A DNA stretch of 64,000 bases from an uncultured Stomatobaculum sp. (GTDB lineage Bacteria; Bacillota; Clostridia; Lachnospirales; Lachnospiraceae), in the NCBI RefSeq assembly GCF_937924975.1, contig NZ_CALEYG010000024.1:45539-109538 (forward strand), read 5' to 3'. Below the pieces are notes generated by a model. The model saw only the letters and a program-made list of their open reading frames with translations, ran no database searches and was not told where the DNA came from. The position numbers were made by a program, and so were the translations under genes. Within the stretch, counting starts at the first letter, position 1, and each line of letters starts with the position of its first letter. Shown here one piece after another: positions 50,677 to 59,500 of the stretch.

Positions 50677-51624
50677 ATGGAAGAGAAAATAGTTCTGTCA
50701 TATCCTGCTGAAATGGAAGATGACTGCTTAAATTGGTCCTATGATCAGATCGGCAATATAAAAGCGGATCATTGGGTGGCGAGAGTTATAACTTGTCTCG
50801 GTGTGGCGGGATTTATTTATAACGTGAAAAATGTTGATTATGCGCAAGTATTTGCTGTGCTGATAGCAATCGGATGTATCAGACTTTTATCCTTGAGACT
50901 GCAGAAGTCGGCTTTTTTGCGCAGCACGATAAAAATGAGAACGGAACAGCCATATGAGAACAAGAAAATTCTCTGTGAGAGCGGAATTTTATCTGAGCTG
51001 GGAAAAAGGAGCTGGAGAGGGGTACGCTTGATTCTCAGAAAGAACAAACTAATCTTGATCAGCTGGGTGGCAATTTATTTGATTGTTCCCAAGAAAATGC
51101 TCGGGGAAGAGGATATTGCCAAAATTCGGAGATGGATTCAAACAGCAAATGGGCATAAGACAAGGGAGGATTCCGACAGCGCCGGGATTGATTGGAATGA
51201 GGTCAGAAAGATGAAATTTCTTGGCTTTATTCATCTGGGAACTCCGGTATTGGGAACGGCATTTAGTTTTGTATTCACAGTGGTGAGTATTGTGCTTTTT
51301 CGAAGTGTGGAGGGGGTTCTTTGGCGAACCCTGATAGGCTTGGAACTTGGCTTTTGCTTATATTGGATTATTTATATTGCTTTAAGCGCTTGTAGGGAAT
51401 GCTTCTGGACAGTCGCTGAGGACATGGAGCGAGATCCGGCGGCAAAAGAGATGGAAGTTTTTAGGCGCGTTTTCCCGTCGGCGGAAGGGCCCGTTAATTG
51501 GACGGAGCTGATACGCTCACATCCGGAGGAGGTCAATATCATCCCGTGCAAGCACGGGCGCATCCTGATGTTCGGACATAGGAGATATTTCGTGCAGTAT
51601 GAGGGCTGTGACAGGTTGCTGTAA
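50677..51624 (+). CDS. YcxB-like four-helix membrane protein, copy 1 (immunity candidate)
   Basis: The protein has 315 residues from ATG 50677 after GAAGGAG. Two membrane helices lie near residues 35-75. A YcxB-like cytosolic domain follows (ILCESGILSELGKRSWRGVR...YLIVPKKML). Two more helices (about 185-245) follow after DWNEVRKMKFLGFIHLGTP, then a C-terminal part ending IIPCKHGRILMFGHRRYFV. It is a paralogue of the genes at 53.2, 54.4/54.8 and 55.4 kb and directly follows the endolysin terminator. Function is unknown; immunity to the endolysin tail is inference. Confidence 0.7.
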   Translation: MEEKIVLSYPAEMEDDCLNWSYDQIGNIKADHWVARVITCLGVAGFIYNVKNVDYAQVFAVLIAIGCIRLLSLRLQKSAFLRSTIKMRTEQPYENKKILCESGILSELGKRSWRGVRLILRKNKLILISWVAIYLIVPKKMLGEEDIAKIRRWIQTANGHKTREDSDSAGIDWNEVRKMKFLGFIHLGTPVLGTAFSFVFTVVSIVLFRSVEGVLWRTLIGLELGFCLYWIIYIALSACRECFWTVAEDMERDPAAKEMEVFRRVFPSAEGPVNWTELIRSHPEEVNIIPCKHGRILMFGHRRYFVQYEGCDRLL

Positions 51625-51718
51625 TCCTGTGTGCGAGGCCTTGTATTTTATAAGCCAAATTACTACACTCGAAGATAACAAGGGGGCTTCAAATCCAAAG
51701 AAAGAGGTATGAGTTACT

Positions 51719-52480
51719 ATGAAAATGCGAGGGTTCAAGTTGTTTGCTGCAGTGCTCACCGCGACCATGCTAAGCGTGACGGCTGCGATTCCGGCAGCTG
51801 CCTATCTGAATACGGCAGGACATTGGACACAGAGCGGGGGAAAATGGTACTTCTTGGACGAGCAGGGGAATACAGTGTACGGCTGGATTTACGACAACAA
51901 CAGTTGGTACTATTTCTCGCCGCGTTGGGGGGCCTTGCACAGCGACTGGCTGGAGCTTCGGGACGGAAGACAGTACTACTTCAGCACGAAGCATGACGGG
52001 AGCTTTGGGAAAATGCTGACAGGCTGGCAGTGGATTCATGATGCTTGGTACTACTTCGGAACTGTGGCAGATGGGCGAGAGGGACTGCTGTTTACGAATG
52101 AGACAACGCCGGACGGCTATCGCGTAGACAAGGATGGAAAGTGGATCGGTCAGGCGAATGCGAGTGGAGACAGCAGAGCGGCTGTTTTGGCGGCGTGGCC
52201 TGGAATTTATTATTTGAATGAGGATACCTACATTGAGGTTTTTGATGTTTCGGCCGGAGGGACCATACATTTCGGCAGACGCATATTGGATGCTTCTGGA
52301 GAATTCCCGATTTACCACGAGTATACCGTCCCCTTCACGAATGCGGAAATGACCGAGTTCCGGAACCCATATCAAGGTGGAATCAATGAGGTATTTACCT
52401 TGGTCGACGGCGGAATCAATGCGACTTTGGAAGGCGGTGGCAGAGGCGCGGACAGCGGTTTCTATGTGAAACGTCGCTGA
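51719..52480 (+). CDS. Secreted cell-wall-binding repeat protein inside the island
   Basis: The protein has 253 residues. The signal peptide ends near IPAAAY. Wall-binding repeats HWTQSGGKWYFLDEQGNTVY, NSWYYFSPRWGAL and DAWYYFGTVADG are followed by TTPDGYRVDKDGKWI, as in the protein at 56.6 kb. The last 100 residues (IYYLNEDTYIEVFDVSAGGT onward) form a compact beta domain I do not recognise. GAGG precedes ATG 51719. It separates the intact module from the degraded second copy. Confidence 0.78.
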   Translation: MKMRGFKLFAAVLTATMLSVTAAIPAAAYLNTAGHWTQSGGKWYFLDEQGNTVYGWIYDNNSWYYFSPRWGALHSDWLELRDGRQYYFSTKHDGSFGKMLTGWQWIHDAWYYFGTVADGREGLLFTNETTPDGYRVDKDGKWIGQANASGDSRAAVLAAWPGIYYLNEDTYIEVFDVSAGGTIHFGRRILDASGEFPIYHEYTVPFTNAEMTEFRNPYQGGINEVFTLVDGGINATLEGGGRGADSGFYVKRR

Positions 52481-52484
52481 GGTT

Positions 52485-52703
52485 TTGACGAAAAACAGAG
52501 AGCGGCAGAGCGTAGGCTCTGCCGCTCTCTGTTTCTGGCAGGAGGTGAGGCTTCATTGCCCAAATTGCGGGCGTTACCTGCATGGAAATCTTCGAGCGGA
52601 TGGCAGTGCGAGACTAAAGTGTCAGTCCTGCGGTCTTATCATTGTTCGGACGGTAAAGAGTCGGAGACGTTGTGAGCTGCAGCTTTTGGCGGTGGAAAAA
52701 TAG
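52485..52703 (+). CDS. Com-like zinc-finger regulator, copy 2 (start altered)
   Basis: The conserved part (EVRLHCPNCGRY onward) is intact, with one amino-acid change to Leu within the shared core plus a differing final residue. The original start, ribosome binding site and SOS promoter are missing. The frame now opens at TTG 52485, inside the end of a different gene, and runs through the terminator. Expression is doubtful. At least nine of the codon differences from copy 1 are silent, so the copy was under selection after duplication. Confidence 0.5.
   Translation: MTKNRERQSVGSAALCFWQEVRLHCPNCGRYLHGNLRADGSARLKCQSCGLIIVRTVKSRRRCELQLLAVEK
52496..52534 (+). terminator. Rho-independent terminator after the wall-binding gene
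   Basis: CAGAGAGCGGCAGAGC (52496-52511), loop GTAG, GCTCTGCCGCTCTCTG (52516-52531), then TTT. Similarity to the first module begins immediately after it. Confidence 0.85.
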
Positions 52704-52918
52704 AAAGAAGGAAGAGGAATGACGACGATGCGGCATGAAAACTAAGCCGCATCAGGTCCGTGCAAGAGAACGGTGTGTTGTACCAGTATTGAGAGGCGGC
52801 CGGCAGAGTGAATCCCTCTGCCGGCTTTTTCGTTGTCGAAAGGAAAGATTTTGTTGCTGATTGAGATGATACGAAGGCTTCGGATGGGGAATAGCAAGGT
52901 GATGGAAGAAATTTATAA
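52535..52918 (+). repeat. Direct repeat, copy 2
   Basis: About 384 bases matching 46829-47215. It includes the second Com gene, hairpin GATGCGGC/GCCGCATC (perfect), terminator (52799-52830) and the start of a sigma gene, then breaks at ATTTATAA. Confidence 0.9.
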
Positions 52919-52931
52919 CATCAGAACTTAG
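52851..52931 (+). pseudogene. Sigma-factor gene remnant, truncated
   Basis: The copy of the sigma gene starts with TTG after AAAGGAAAG, keeps about 22 codons that match the intact gene (LRMGNSKVMEEIYN), then hits TAG at 52929. The rest of the sigma, the whole holin and most of the endolysin are deleted. Confidence 0.85.
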
Positions 52932-53128
52932 CAGGGCAAGGTAAGCTATGAGAAGCGGTACCGTTGGGAGCGGACGCTATTACTTTAGTCATTCTGGTGC
53001 TCGCTGCACTGATACAAAATTTAGAAACTTTGAAGAATATAGTAGAGGAATTACCGGAGCTTTTGGTAGAATGTTATAAAGGACTGTTAAGGGCACAGCC
53101 TCAGTTAACACCGCGGTTAGCACATTGA
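52911..53128 (+). pseudogene. Endolysin C-terminal remnant 1
   Basis: The first bases (ATTTATAACATCAGAACTTAG) align with the endolysin at about 50389 (ATCTATAATATCAGGACTTTA). A frame from 52961 codes PLGADAITLVILVLAALIQN followed by a charged amphipathic tail (TLKNIVEELPELL), matching the membrane helix plus tail of the intact protein in layout but not in close sequence. It is the end of a diverged paralogue joined to the sigma fragment. Confidence 0.7.
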
Positions 53129-53135
53129 AGATATA

Positions 53136-53170
53136 ATATATGGGCAGGGGATCCTGCTCATATATTTTTA
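53136..53170 (+). terminator. Rho-independent terminator after remnant 1
   Basis: ATATATGGGCAGG (53136-53148) pairs with CCTGCTCATATAT (53153-53165, one G-U), then TTTTTA. It repeats the 'endolysin tail, terminator, YcxB-like gene' order. Confidence 0.75.
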
Positions 53171-53185
53171 TAAAAGGTGGAAAGA

Positions 53186-54142
53186 ATGCGAGATGTAATT
53201 GTCGTGGAATATTACGATACAGAAGAATCCGTGCGCTGTATGCAGTGGGCTGATAAAAAAAGAGGGTTGGATGTGGCAAAGCATTGGCTTGCTTGTTGCT
53301 TTGCAGGTGTCGGGGGGGTGGGCTTTGCAGAATCGCTGGGAGATATTAAACGTACACAGATATTTTGCATTCTAATGGGGTTCGGATTCACTTGGTTGCT
53401 CATGCAACATATTTGGCGGACATCAAAAACGATTCGTCAGATGAGAAGGCAAGAATACGAGTTGCAAGGCATTAGAGTGATTCTGTGCGAGAAAGGGATC
53501 GTATCAGATACCGGTAGGCGAAGTTGGCAAGGCATTAAATTGGTTATTGGCAAGGAGAGCTTAGCATTGCTGAGTTCCATACGAGTTTACCTAGCCATTC
53601 CAAAGACAGAATTGTCAGAGGAACAGATTTCGCAAATTCGTATATGGATGCAAGAGGCAAAGAAAGCGGAAGCAAGGGGAGAGAAGCAAGAAGATCAATC
53701 AGGTATTTGTTGGGGAGAAGTCAAGAAGATGTGCTTCCTGGGTTTTCTCAATATGGGATTCCCGGTCCTTGCACTGAGCTTTTCGCTGGTGTTGGGACTT
53801 ATTGTGTGGGTTTTGTGTTACAGGGCATCCGATATGTTTTGGAGTGTACTTCTGGGTGTTGAGATGGGAATCATACTTCTGATAATCGTTAGTACACTCG
53901 AAGGAATGCTCTATAGATGTATATGGTCAGTGGATGAGGCGAAAAAGGAGGATCCGAGTGCTCCGGAAATGGAATTTTATCGGGAAGTGTTTCCTAAAAG
54001 AGAGATTTCTGAGGAAGAAGCGCGGGAACTTTTCCCGGATATAGATTCGATTTACACGATTTCCTGTAAGCACGGGAGAATTATTATGTATGGCTATCAG
54101 GGATTTATTGTCCTGTATAAAAACATAGGGCGTGCCCTGTAG
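53186..54142 (+). CDS. YcxB-like four-helix membrane protein, copy 2
   Basis: The protein has 318 residues from ATG 53186 after AAAGGTGG. It shares the layout of copy 1 and is closest to the copy at 55404: EKGIVSDTGRRSWQGIKLVI, VYLAIPKTEL, ICWGEVKKMCFLGF and CKHGRIIMYGY. Two helices flank residue 55 and two more lie near 190-250. It follows an endolysin-tail remnant and a terminator. Confidence 0.7.
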   Translation: MRDVIVVEYYDTEESVRCMQWADKKRGLDVAKHWLACCFAGVGGVGFAESLGDIKRTQIFCILMGFGFTWLLMQHIWRTSKTIRQMRRQEYELQGIRVILCEKGIVSDTGRRSWQGIKLVIGKESLALLSSIRVYLAIPKTELSEEQISQIRIWMQEAKKAEARGEKQEDQSGICWGEVKKMCFLGFLNMGFPVLALSFSLVLGLIVWVLCYRASDMFWSVLLGVEMGIILLIIVSTLEGMLYRCIWSVDEAKKEDPSAPEMEFYREVFPKREISEEEARELFPDIDSIYTISCKHGRIIMYGYQGFIVLYKNIGRAL

Positions 54143-54187
54143 CTGAAAAGCAGATGTTACAATGCGGTTTCGTCGGAAGCAGTATAG

Positions 54188-54304
54188 CGCGGAATTAGCT
54201 TTGTATATTTGGCGCTGACTGCAGCAGAAATAGCAGTTTTGGAGTTTATTGGGTGGTGTTGTCAGAGGGCAGTTGAACTTGCTCCGATAATTAACGCGCA
54301 ATAG
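54188..54304 (+). pseudogene. Possible endolysin C-terminal remnant 2
   Basis: A 38-codon open frame, RGISFVYLALTAAEIAVLEF onward, ends at TAG 54302. Like remnant 1 it codes a hydrophobic helix then a short amphipathic tail, and it sits before a terminator and a YcxB-like gene. A TAG just upstream closes the frame. Homology is weak and rests mainly on position. Confidence 0.4.
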
Positions 54305-54308
54305 AATG

Positions 54309-54344
54309 AATCCCAGACAGCAGTGAAATCTGCTGTCTGGGATT
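54309..54344 (+). terminator. Hairpin before the broken YcxB-like gene
   Basis: AATCCCAGACAGCAG (54309-54323) pairs with CTGCTGTCTGGGATT (54330-54344). The T run is poor (ATATTG). Confidence 0.6.
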
Positions 54345-54359
54345 ATATTGAGGGCTGAT

Positions 54360-54812
54360 ATGAACGATAAAATAGTTGTTCCAAAGCTGGAAAAGGAACG
54401 CCTGATGGAATATTTCTGGGCGGTGAGAAAAATGCCGTTATTTCAGCGCCTTGATAAAATCACGGGAATCGCATTTCTTTCCGTGATTATTATGCGGAAT
54501 ACGAACATCCTGAAAAGCTAATATTGGAATTTTCTTTTGGGATTCAGCGGACTTATTTTTTTCGTTCAGTGGTTGCTTCGAGTGGAACAAGTGACGAGGC
54601 TATTGCAGGCCGATGACGAAAAGTTCCTCCTTTCAAAGGAGGGATTTCTAATGCGAGAAGGCATGCGGACTTGGAAGAATAAACGCTTGCTGGTGCGGAA
54701 GGATTATGCAACGATTGTATCGGAAACGAGTATCTATTTTGTTTTTTCCGTGAGAGATATGTCAGATGAACAGTTGCAGCGGCTCATACAATGGGTTTCG
54801 GAGGGGAAGTAG
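54360..54812 (+). pseudogene. YcxB-like N-terminal half interrupted by one in-frame stop
   Basis: From ATG 54360 the frame codes MNDKIVVPKLEKERLMEYFW and 53 codons in all, then TAA at 54519, and continues in the same frame to 54812. The second piece (LLSKEGFLMREGMRTWKNKR, SIYFVFSVRDMSDEQLQRLI) matches the YcxB-like domain of the neighbours. A single base change would restore 150 codons. It corresponds to the N-terminal half only; the C-terminal half is the next gene. Confidence 0.7.
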
Positions 54813-54814
54813 CA

Positions 54815-55369
54815 ATGAAAGAGCAAGTGAATCAAATTGAGATTCCCAACAGACCGCTTAGCGGAAATCAGCAACTGAATTGGCAGGAGATTCGAACATT
54901 TCGCTTTTGGTGTTTGCTTCAAAAAAACTTTGCCTGGGGGCTGTTTTTGATTCTGCCGTTTTCAGTTCTGATTTCGGGGTATAATATTGCAATATCGAAA
55001 ACCCATGCGAATCTTCTCTTTGCCTTTTTGCTGCATGGGGCCGGCATCGGATTGATTTTTGAATATGCGATGACAATCATACGGACTGTGCTTTGGGATG
55101 TTCGAGATATGCGGGAGTGTAGCTATACAGAGGAAACGATAGCGAAGTTGGAAATGCTCTATGAAGGAAGGACGTCACTCTGTTTTGATGCGGATGACTG
55201 GGAATCCGCTCGATGGATTCGAGGCAGAAACGGATATGTGCTAAAACTGAAAAGAAAGGTTCCAAGACCTTTTGAACAGCGGGAATTGCAGTATTGGTTT
55301 TATAAGACGCAGCTTAGCGAAGCGGAGGCAGGTGAAATTCAGAAATTTGTCGATACGGTCAATCGCTGA
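54815..55369 (+). CDS. Membrane protein matching the C-terminal half of the YcxB-like family
   Basis: The protein has 184 residues from ATG 54815 after GGAGGGG, 2 bases after the preceding stop. LNWQEIRTFRFWCLLQKNFA corresponds to the IDWNEVRKMKFLGF motif opening the second half of the full-length paralogues. Two membrane helices follow. The C-terminal part is more diverged. With the gene before it, this is a split form of the family. Confidence 0.6.
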   Translation: MKEQVNQIEIPNRPLSGNQQLNWQEIRTFRFWCLLQKNFAWGLFLILPFSVLISGYNIAISKTHANLLFAFLLHGAGIGLIFEYAMTIIRTVLWDVRDMRECSYTEETIAKLEMLYEGRTSLCFDADDWESARWIRGRNGYVLKLKRKVPRPFEQRELQYWFYKTQLSEAEAGEIQKFVDTVNR

Positions 55370-55403
55370 GATGCGGAAAGCCGGGGGGGAAGGAGAGCAT
55401 AGG

Positions 55404-56360
55404 ATGCAAACCATCATTACGGTAGAGTACGGCGATGTCGAGGAAGCGGTGCGTTGTATACGATGGGCGGCAGGAAAAACACGCTTGTCTCTGGCAAAGC
55501 ATTGGGGTAGCTGCCTGATGGCGGGACTCGGAATTGCGGGTTTTTTAGGGTCTTTGGCAGATACAGACCGAGCACAAGTGTTTTGTGTCTTGATGGGATT
55601 CGGTTTAATCGGCTTGCTTCTTCGAGCCATTCGGCGGAGACTCAAAAACAGCGATGAGATGCTGAAGCGAATGCTTCAAATAGAGGGGACACGGCTGATT
55701 CTATACGAGAAGGGAATTCTATCCGATACCGGAAAGCGAAGCTGGCTAGGCATTAAGTTGCTTGTCGGGAAAGAAACAGTAGCGCTTATGAGTTCCGCGC
55801 AAGTCTACCTGGCTATACCGAAGGCAGAATTGACAGACGAACAGCTTGCGCAGATTCGTGGCTGGATCCAAGCTGCAAAGAAATTAAGGCAAGCGGAAGA
55901 GAGACGAGAAGATCAAGAGTATATTTGCTGGGGGGAGGTCAAGAGGATGTGCTTCCTCGGGTTTATCCATTTGGGAATTCCGGTCCTTTTGCTGTCTTTT
56001 TTACTGGTCTTGGCATTGATTGTTCTGGTTTTATTTCACAGTATGTCGGCTATGGTTTGGCGTGCACTGATGGGTGTTTGTCTGGGAATGATACTTCTTG
56101 GGATTACAATGATAGCAGAGGCGGCTCTGTATCGATGCATATGGTTCGTTGATGAAGAAAGAAAAAGGGATCCGAATGCACCGGAAATGAAGCTCTATTG
56201 GGAAAGGTTTCTGAAAAAGGAAATTTCGGAAGCGAGCGCGAAGGAAGTGCTATCGAATTATGACGGCATCCGCACCATACGCTGTAAACACGGAAAGATT
56301 ATTATATTCGGCACTCGTCAGTTTGTGGTTCTGTATCGGAACAGCGCGCGGGGGCTCTGA
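55404..56360 (+). CDS. YcxB-like four-helix membrane protein, copy 4
   Basis: The protein has 318 residues. ATG 55404 follows AAGGAGAG. It is the closest relative of the copy at 53186, sharing VEYGD/VEYYD, AKHW, EKGILSDTGKRSWLGIKLLV, YLAIPKAELTDEQLAQIR, ICWGEVKRMCFLGFIHLGIP and RCKHGKIIIFGTRQFVVLY. There is no endolysin remnant directly before it. Confidence 0.7.
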   Translation: MQTIITVEYGDVEEAVRCIRWAAGKTRLSLAKHWGSCLMAGLGIAGFLGSLADTDRAQVFCVLMGFGLIGLLLRAIRRRLKNSDEMLKRMLQIEGTRLILYEKGILSDTGKRSWLGIKLLVGKETVALMSSAQVYLAIPKAELTDEQLAQIRGWIQAAKKLRQAEERREDQEYICWGEVKRMCFLGFIHLGIPVLLLSFLLVLALIVLVLFHSMSAMVWRALMGVCLGMILLGITMIAEAALYRCIWFVDEERKRDPNAPEMKLYWERFLKKEISEASAKEVLSNYDGIRTIRCKHGKIIIFGTRQFVVLYRNSARGL

Positions 56361-56471
56361 GTAATAAGCAACACACAAGAGCGCAAATTGCTCGAAAAAA
56401 AGTGCAAGCCCGAAGCACAGTAAGAATCGAACACCATGTTAATAAGAAGAATCTAACTCTTGATACTATCA

Positions 56472-56499
56472 CTCGCAAGAATATCTTAAGATATGCGAG
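56472..56499 (+). promoter_or_regulatory. Palindrome upstream of the surface-protein gene
   Basis: ATATCTTAAGATAT (56481-56494) is a perfect 14-base palindrome inside a larger CTCGCA/TGCGAG dyad. It may be an operator or part of a terminator. Confidence 0.35.
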
Positions 56500-56519
56500 A
56501 AAAACGCAAGATATGTTTC

Positions 56520-56549
56520 TTGACGACTGTCGGAAAGCCGTGCTAGGTT
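56520..56549 (+). promoter_or_regulatory. Promoter of the large surface-protein gene
   Basis: TTGACG (56520-56525), 18 bases, extended -10 TGC-TAGGTT (56544-56549). Confidence 0.5.
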
Positions 56550-56599
56550 AAAAAAGGCTAATAATTAGAGGTATCTAATGACAGGAGTTAGAGACAGAG

Positions 56600-59500
56600 A
56601 TGAGAAAGTATGGTTTAAAGGCGCTTGCCATTGCAACCGCAATGAGCATGGTCCTATCGAGCCCGCTGCAGGTCTTTGCAAAGAGACGGGCGAACACGGC
56701 GGGAAGCTGGAAGCAGAGCGGTGAAAACTGGTCCTTCTTGGATGAAAAGGGACAGAATGTCCTCGGCTGGATTTATGAAAACGGCAGCTGGTACTATGTA
56801 GACCCGAAGACGGGAACACTTCGCAGCGGCTGGCTTTACCTTGCGGACGGCAGTCAGTACTTCTTCAGCAACAAGCACGACGGCAGCTTCGGCAAGATGC
56901 TGACCGGCTGGAACTGGATTGACGGCAACTGCTATTACTTTGTGACCGAGGCGGATGAGCGCGAGGGTAAGCTGATTAAGGACGGCACGACGCCGGACGG
57001 CTATCGCGTGGACAAGGACGGCAAGTGGGTCGATGCGAGCGGCAACATTCAGAGCCGCACGGGTGAGGGCTATATCACCAAGAGCGCAAACGCAGGCAAG
57101 GGCGGCTCCGGCAAGTCGGGCGGAACGTCTTCTTCCGGAAAGCGCGGCGGTTCGGGCGGCGGCGGAAGCCGTGGCGGAAGAAGGGGGGGCGGCTCCGGCG
57201 GTTCGGGCGGCGGCAGTTCTCATACGACGCCGGTGAAGCCGGTACAGCCCGAGGAGCAGAGTAAGCCGGTACAGCCCGAGGCGCAGCCGGCAAGCCCGAG
57301 TAACCCCGCGCAGCCGGGTGTGATAACCTCGGAGAATCCGACAACCCCGGAGGATCCGGCAAACGCGGCAGTGAATCCCGTAAATCCGGCGCTAAGCCCG
57401 GAGGCTCCCGAGCATCCGGTGGGCCCGGTGGAAGATGACAGACCGGGTAAAAAAGAGGAAGCTTCCAAGCAAGAAAACGAGCAGCCTGCGAAGGAACTGA
57501 AGAGCCGCATGGTGCAACTCGGTTTTGCGGACTTTGTGACGGTGGTATTCCGTCAGGGAACGCTTGCGGACCACGAGATCTATGTGGACGGTGTGAATGT
57601 CACCGAGGCTGTGCGGAAGGTGGACGATGCCGGCCGCGTGGTGAAGTGGGCTTCCACGGTGGCTTCTCCGAAGGAGCTGGTCGTGGTCAACAAGGCGGAC
57701 GGCAGCACGGAGCAGACGCTTCGCCTGAATGCCGGCACCGCAAGCGAGACGGTCACACCGGGCAATCCGGAGGATCAGCCGGACTACATTCTGTCCCGCG
57801 GGCGTGTCTCGAAGTTTGACTACCTGCTTGCACCGAAGGACAAGGAGGGCAGGGACCGCATACTCCCGGCAACGACGACCTTTGATCTCCTGCAGGAGAG
57901 AAAAGAGAACAGTGACGCAGTCACGACCCAGTTCTATGTAAAGGCTGTGGAGATTAACGCAGAGGGCAAGGGTGTCAGTAAGGACAACATTGTCATCAAG
58001 TTCAATGTCGAGAACGAGGAACAGAAGAAGTGGTTTGAGGGCATCGACAGCCTGAAGATCATGAACAACGAGAACTGGCCGGTCAACCGGAACCCGACCT
58101 TCACGAAGGAAGTCAAGGATACGAAGCACGGCAAGAACGGCATCATCCAGATTCCGACGGGGCAGGATAACATGCGGAGCAGAGGCATCTACCGCGTGAA
58201 CATTCACTCGAGTTATACGAACGAGACGGTCACGGTGCCCTTTGAGCTTGTGAGCAGCGCAAAATTCAGCTTAAAGCAGCGCGTTGAGACCGCGAACCCG
58301 AAGGCGGGCGAGCGCGTCCAGTTCAACGTGGAGGCAAGCGGCGGCGAGAGCTTCGGCAACGATTTGAAGATTGATTCCATGCGCGTCACGTTAAAGAAGC
58401 CGAGCGGTAAGATTGTTGAACTCAAGTACATCGATGACTTCTTCAACTTCGGCGACCTCTTTGTGCTCTACGGCAAGAGCTCCAATGAGGAGAAGACGGT
58501 CAATACGGATGAGGTCGGTGTTTATACCCTGACCCTCAAGTACTCGGGTTACCAGACGATTAAGAAGAAGTTTGAAGTCTATCCGGGTCAGTCCTTCTTA
58601 AAGGAAGAGGACAGCGAGAGCGAGCGGAATGCAAAGAAGAGCGCGAGAACGAAGCCGGTTGAAATTGATGCGGTTTCGAGTGCAACGACGGGTTCCGTTT
58701 CCGGCAAGAAGAGCTCCGGCAAGAGCGGCGGCGGCCAGTATGTGGACGGACGCATGGTCTTTGACTACGATCTCTTGACCAATGCGCTGATTCTCAATGA
58801 GATTGAGGCGCTGAACGAGGATGCGAAGGCGGTGAGGGATCGCTACTTTGAGACGACGGAGAGCGATTACATCTATAAGGACGGCGCGGAGAAGCTGTAT
58901 CGCTTCACGGACTACATGGATGCCTACAAGGAGGCGCGCCTTGCGGGCGGCAAGACACTCAGCTTCAAGGAATATACGGATACCCACGCGGCGGCGAGCT
59001 ATGCGGGCCCGAACGAGGTGCAGAATGTCCTTGAGGACGGCAGCCTCGGCGCACTGACAAGCTTTAAGTTCTATCAGGGAGACAAGGTTCCGGTCTTTCG
59101 CGGCACGACAGCGGTCGCGGGCAATGACTTTGTGCTGCACACGGACGACAGCGCTTACCTCGAGGCAATCCGCGGTCTCTATGTGGACGGCGAGAGCCGT
59201 AACCTCATGGACGCTTACGAGAAGCAGTACGTGCTGGATCAAGCGGCAGGCACGCTCACCGTGAAGCGCGGCGCATTTAACTTCTACAACACGCCGGAGG
59301 TCGGTGAGCACAAGCTTAAGATCGATGCGGGACAGAAGTACAGAACGGCGGAACTTACGCTCAGCTACACGGCTGCGGAGGCGCTGCCGAGCCTTGCGCT
59401 GCAAGGTGCGGCAAAGCAGAACGCGGATGTCAGGGTGAACGTGGAAGGCCTCAACGCAGAGAGACTGGCGGCAAAGCTTGCGAAAGTGGAACTCAGCAAT

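Noticed and set aside
46700..56400. A complete prophage
   Set aside because: No integrase, terminase, portal, capsid or tail genes and no attachment-site repeats were seen; only lysis-type genes are present.
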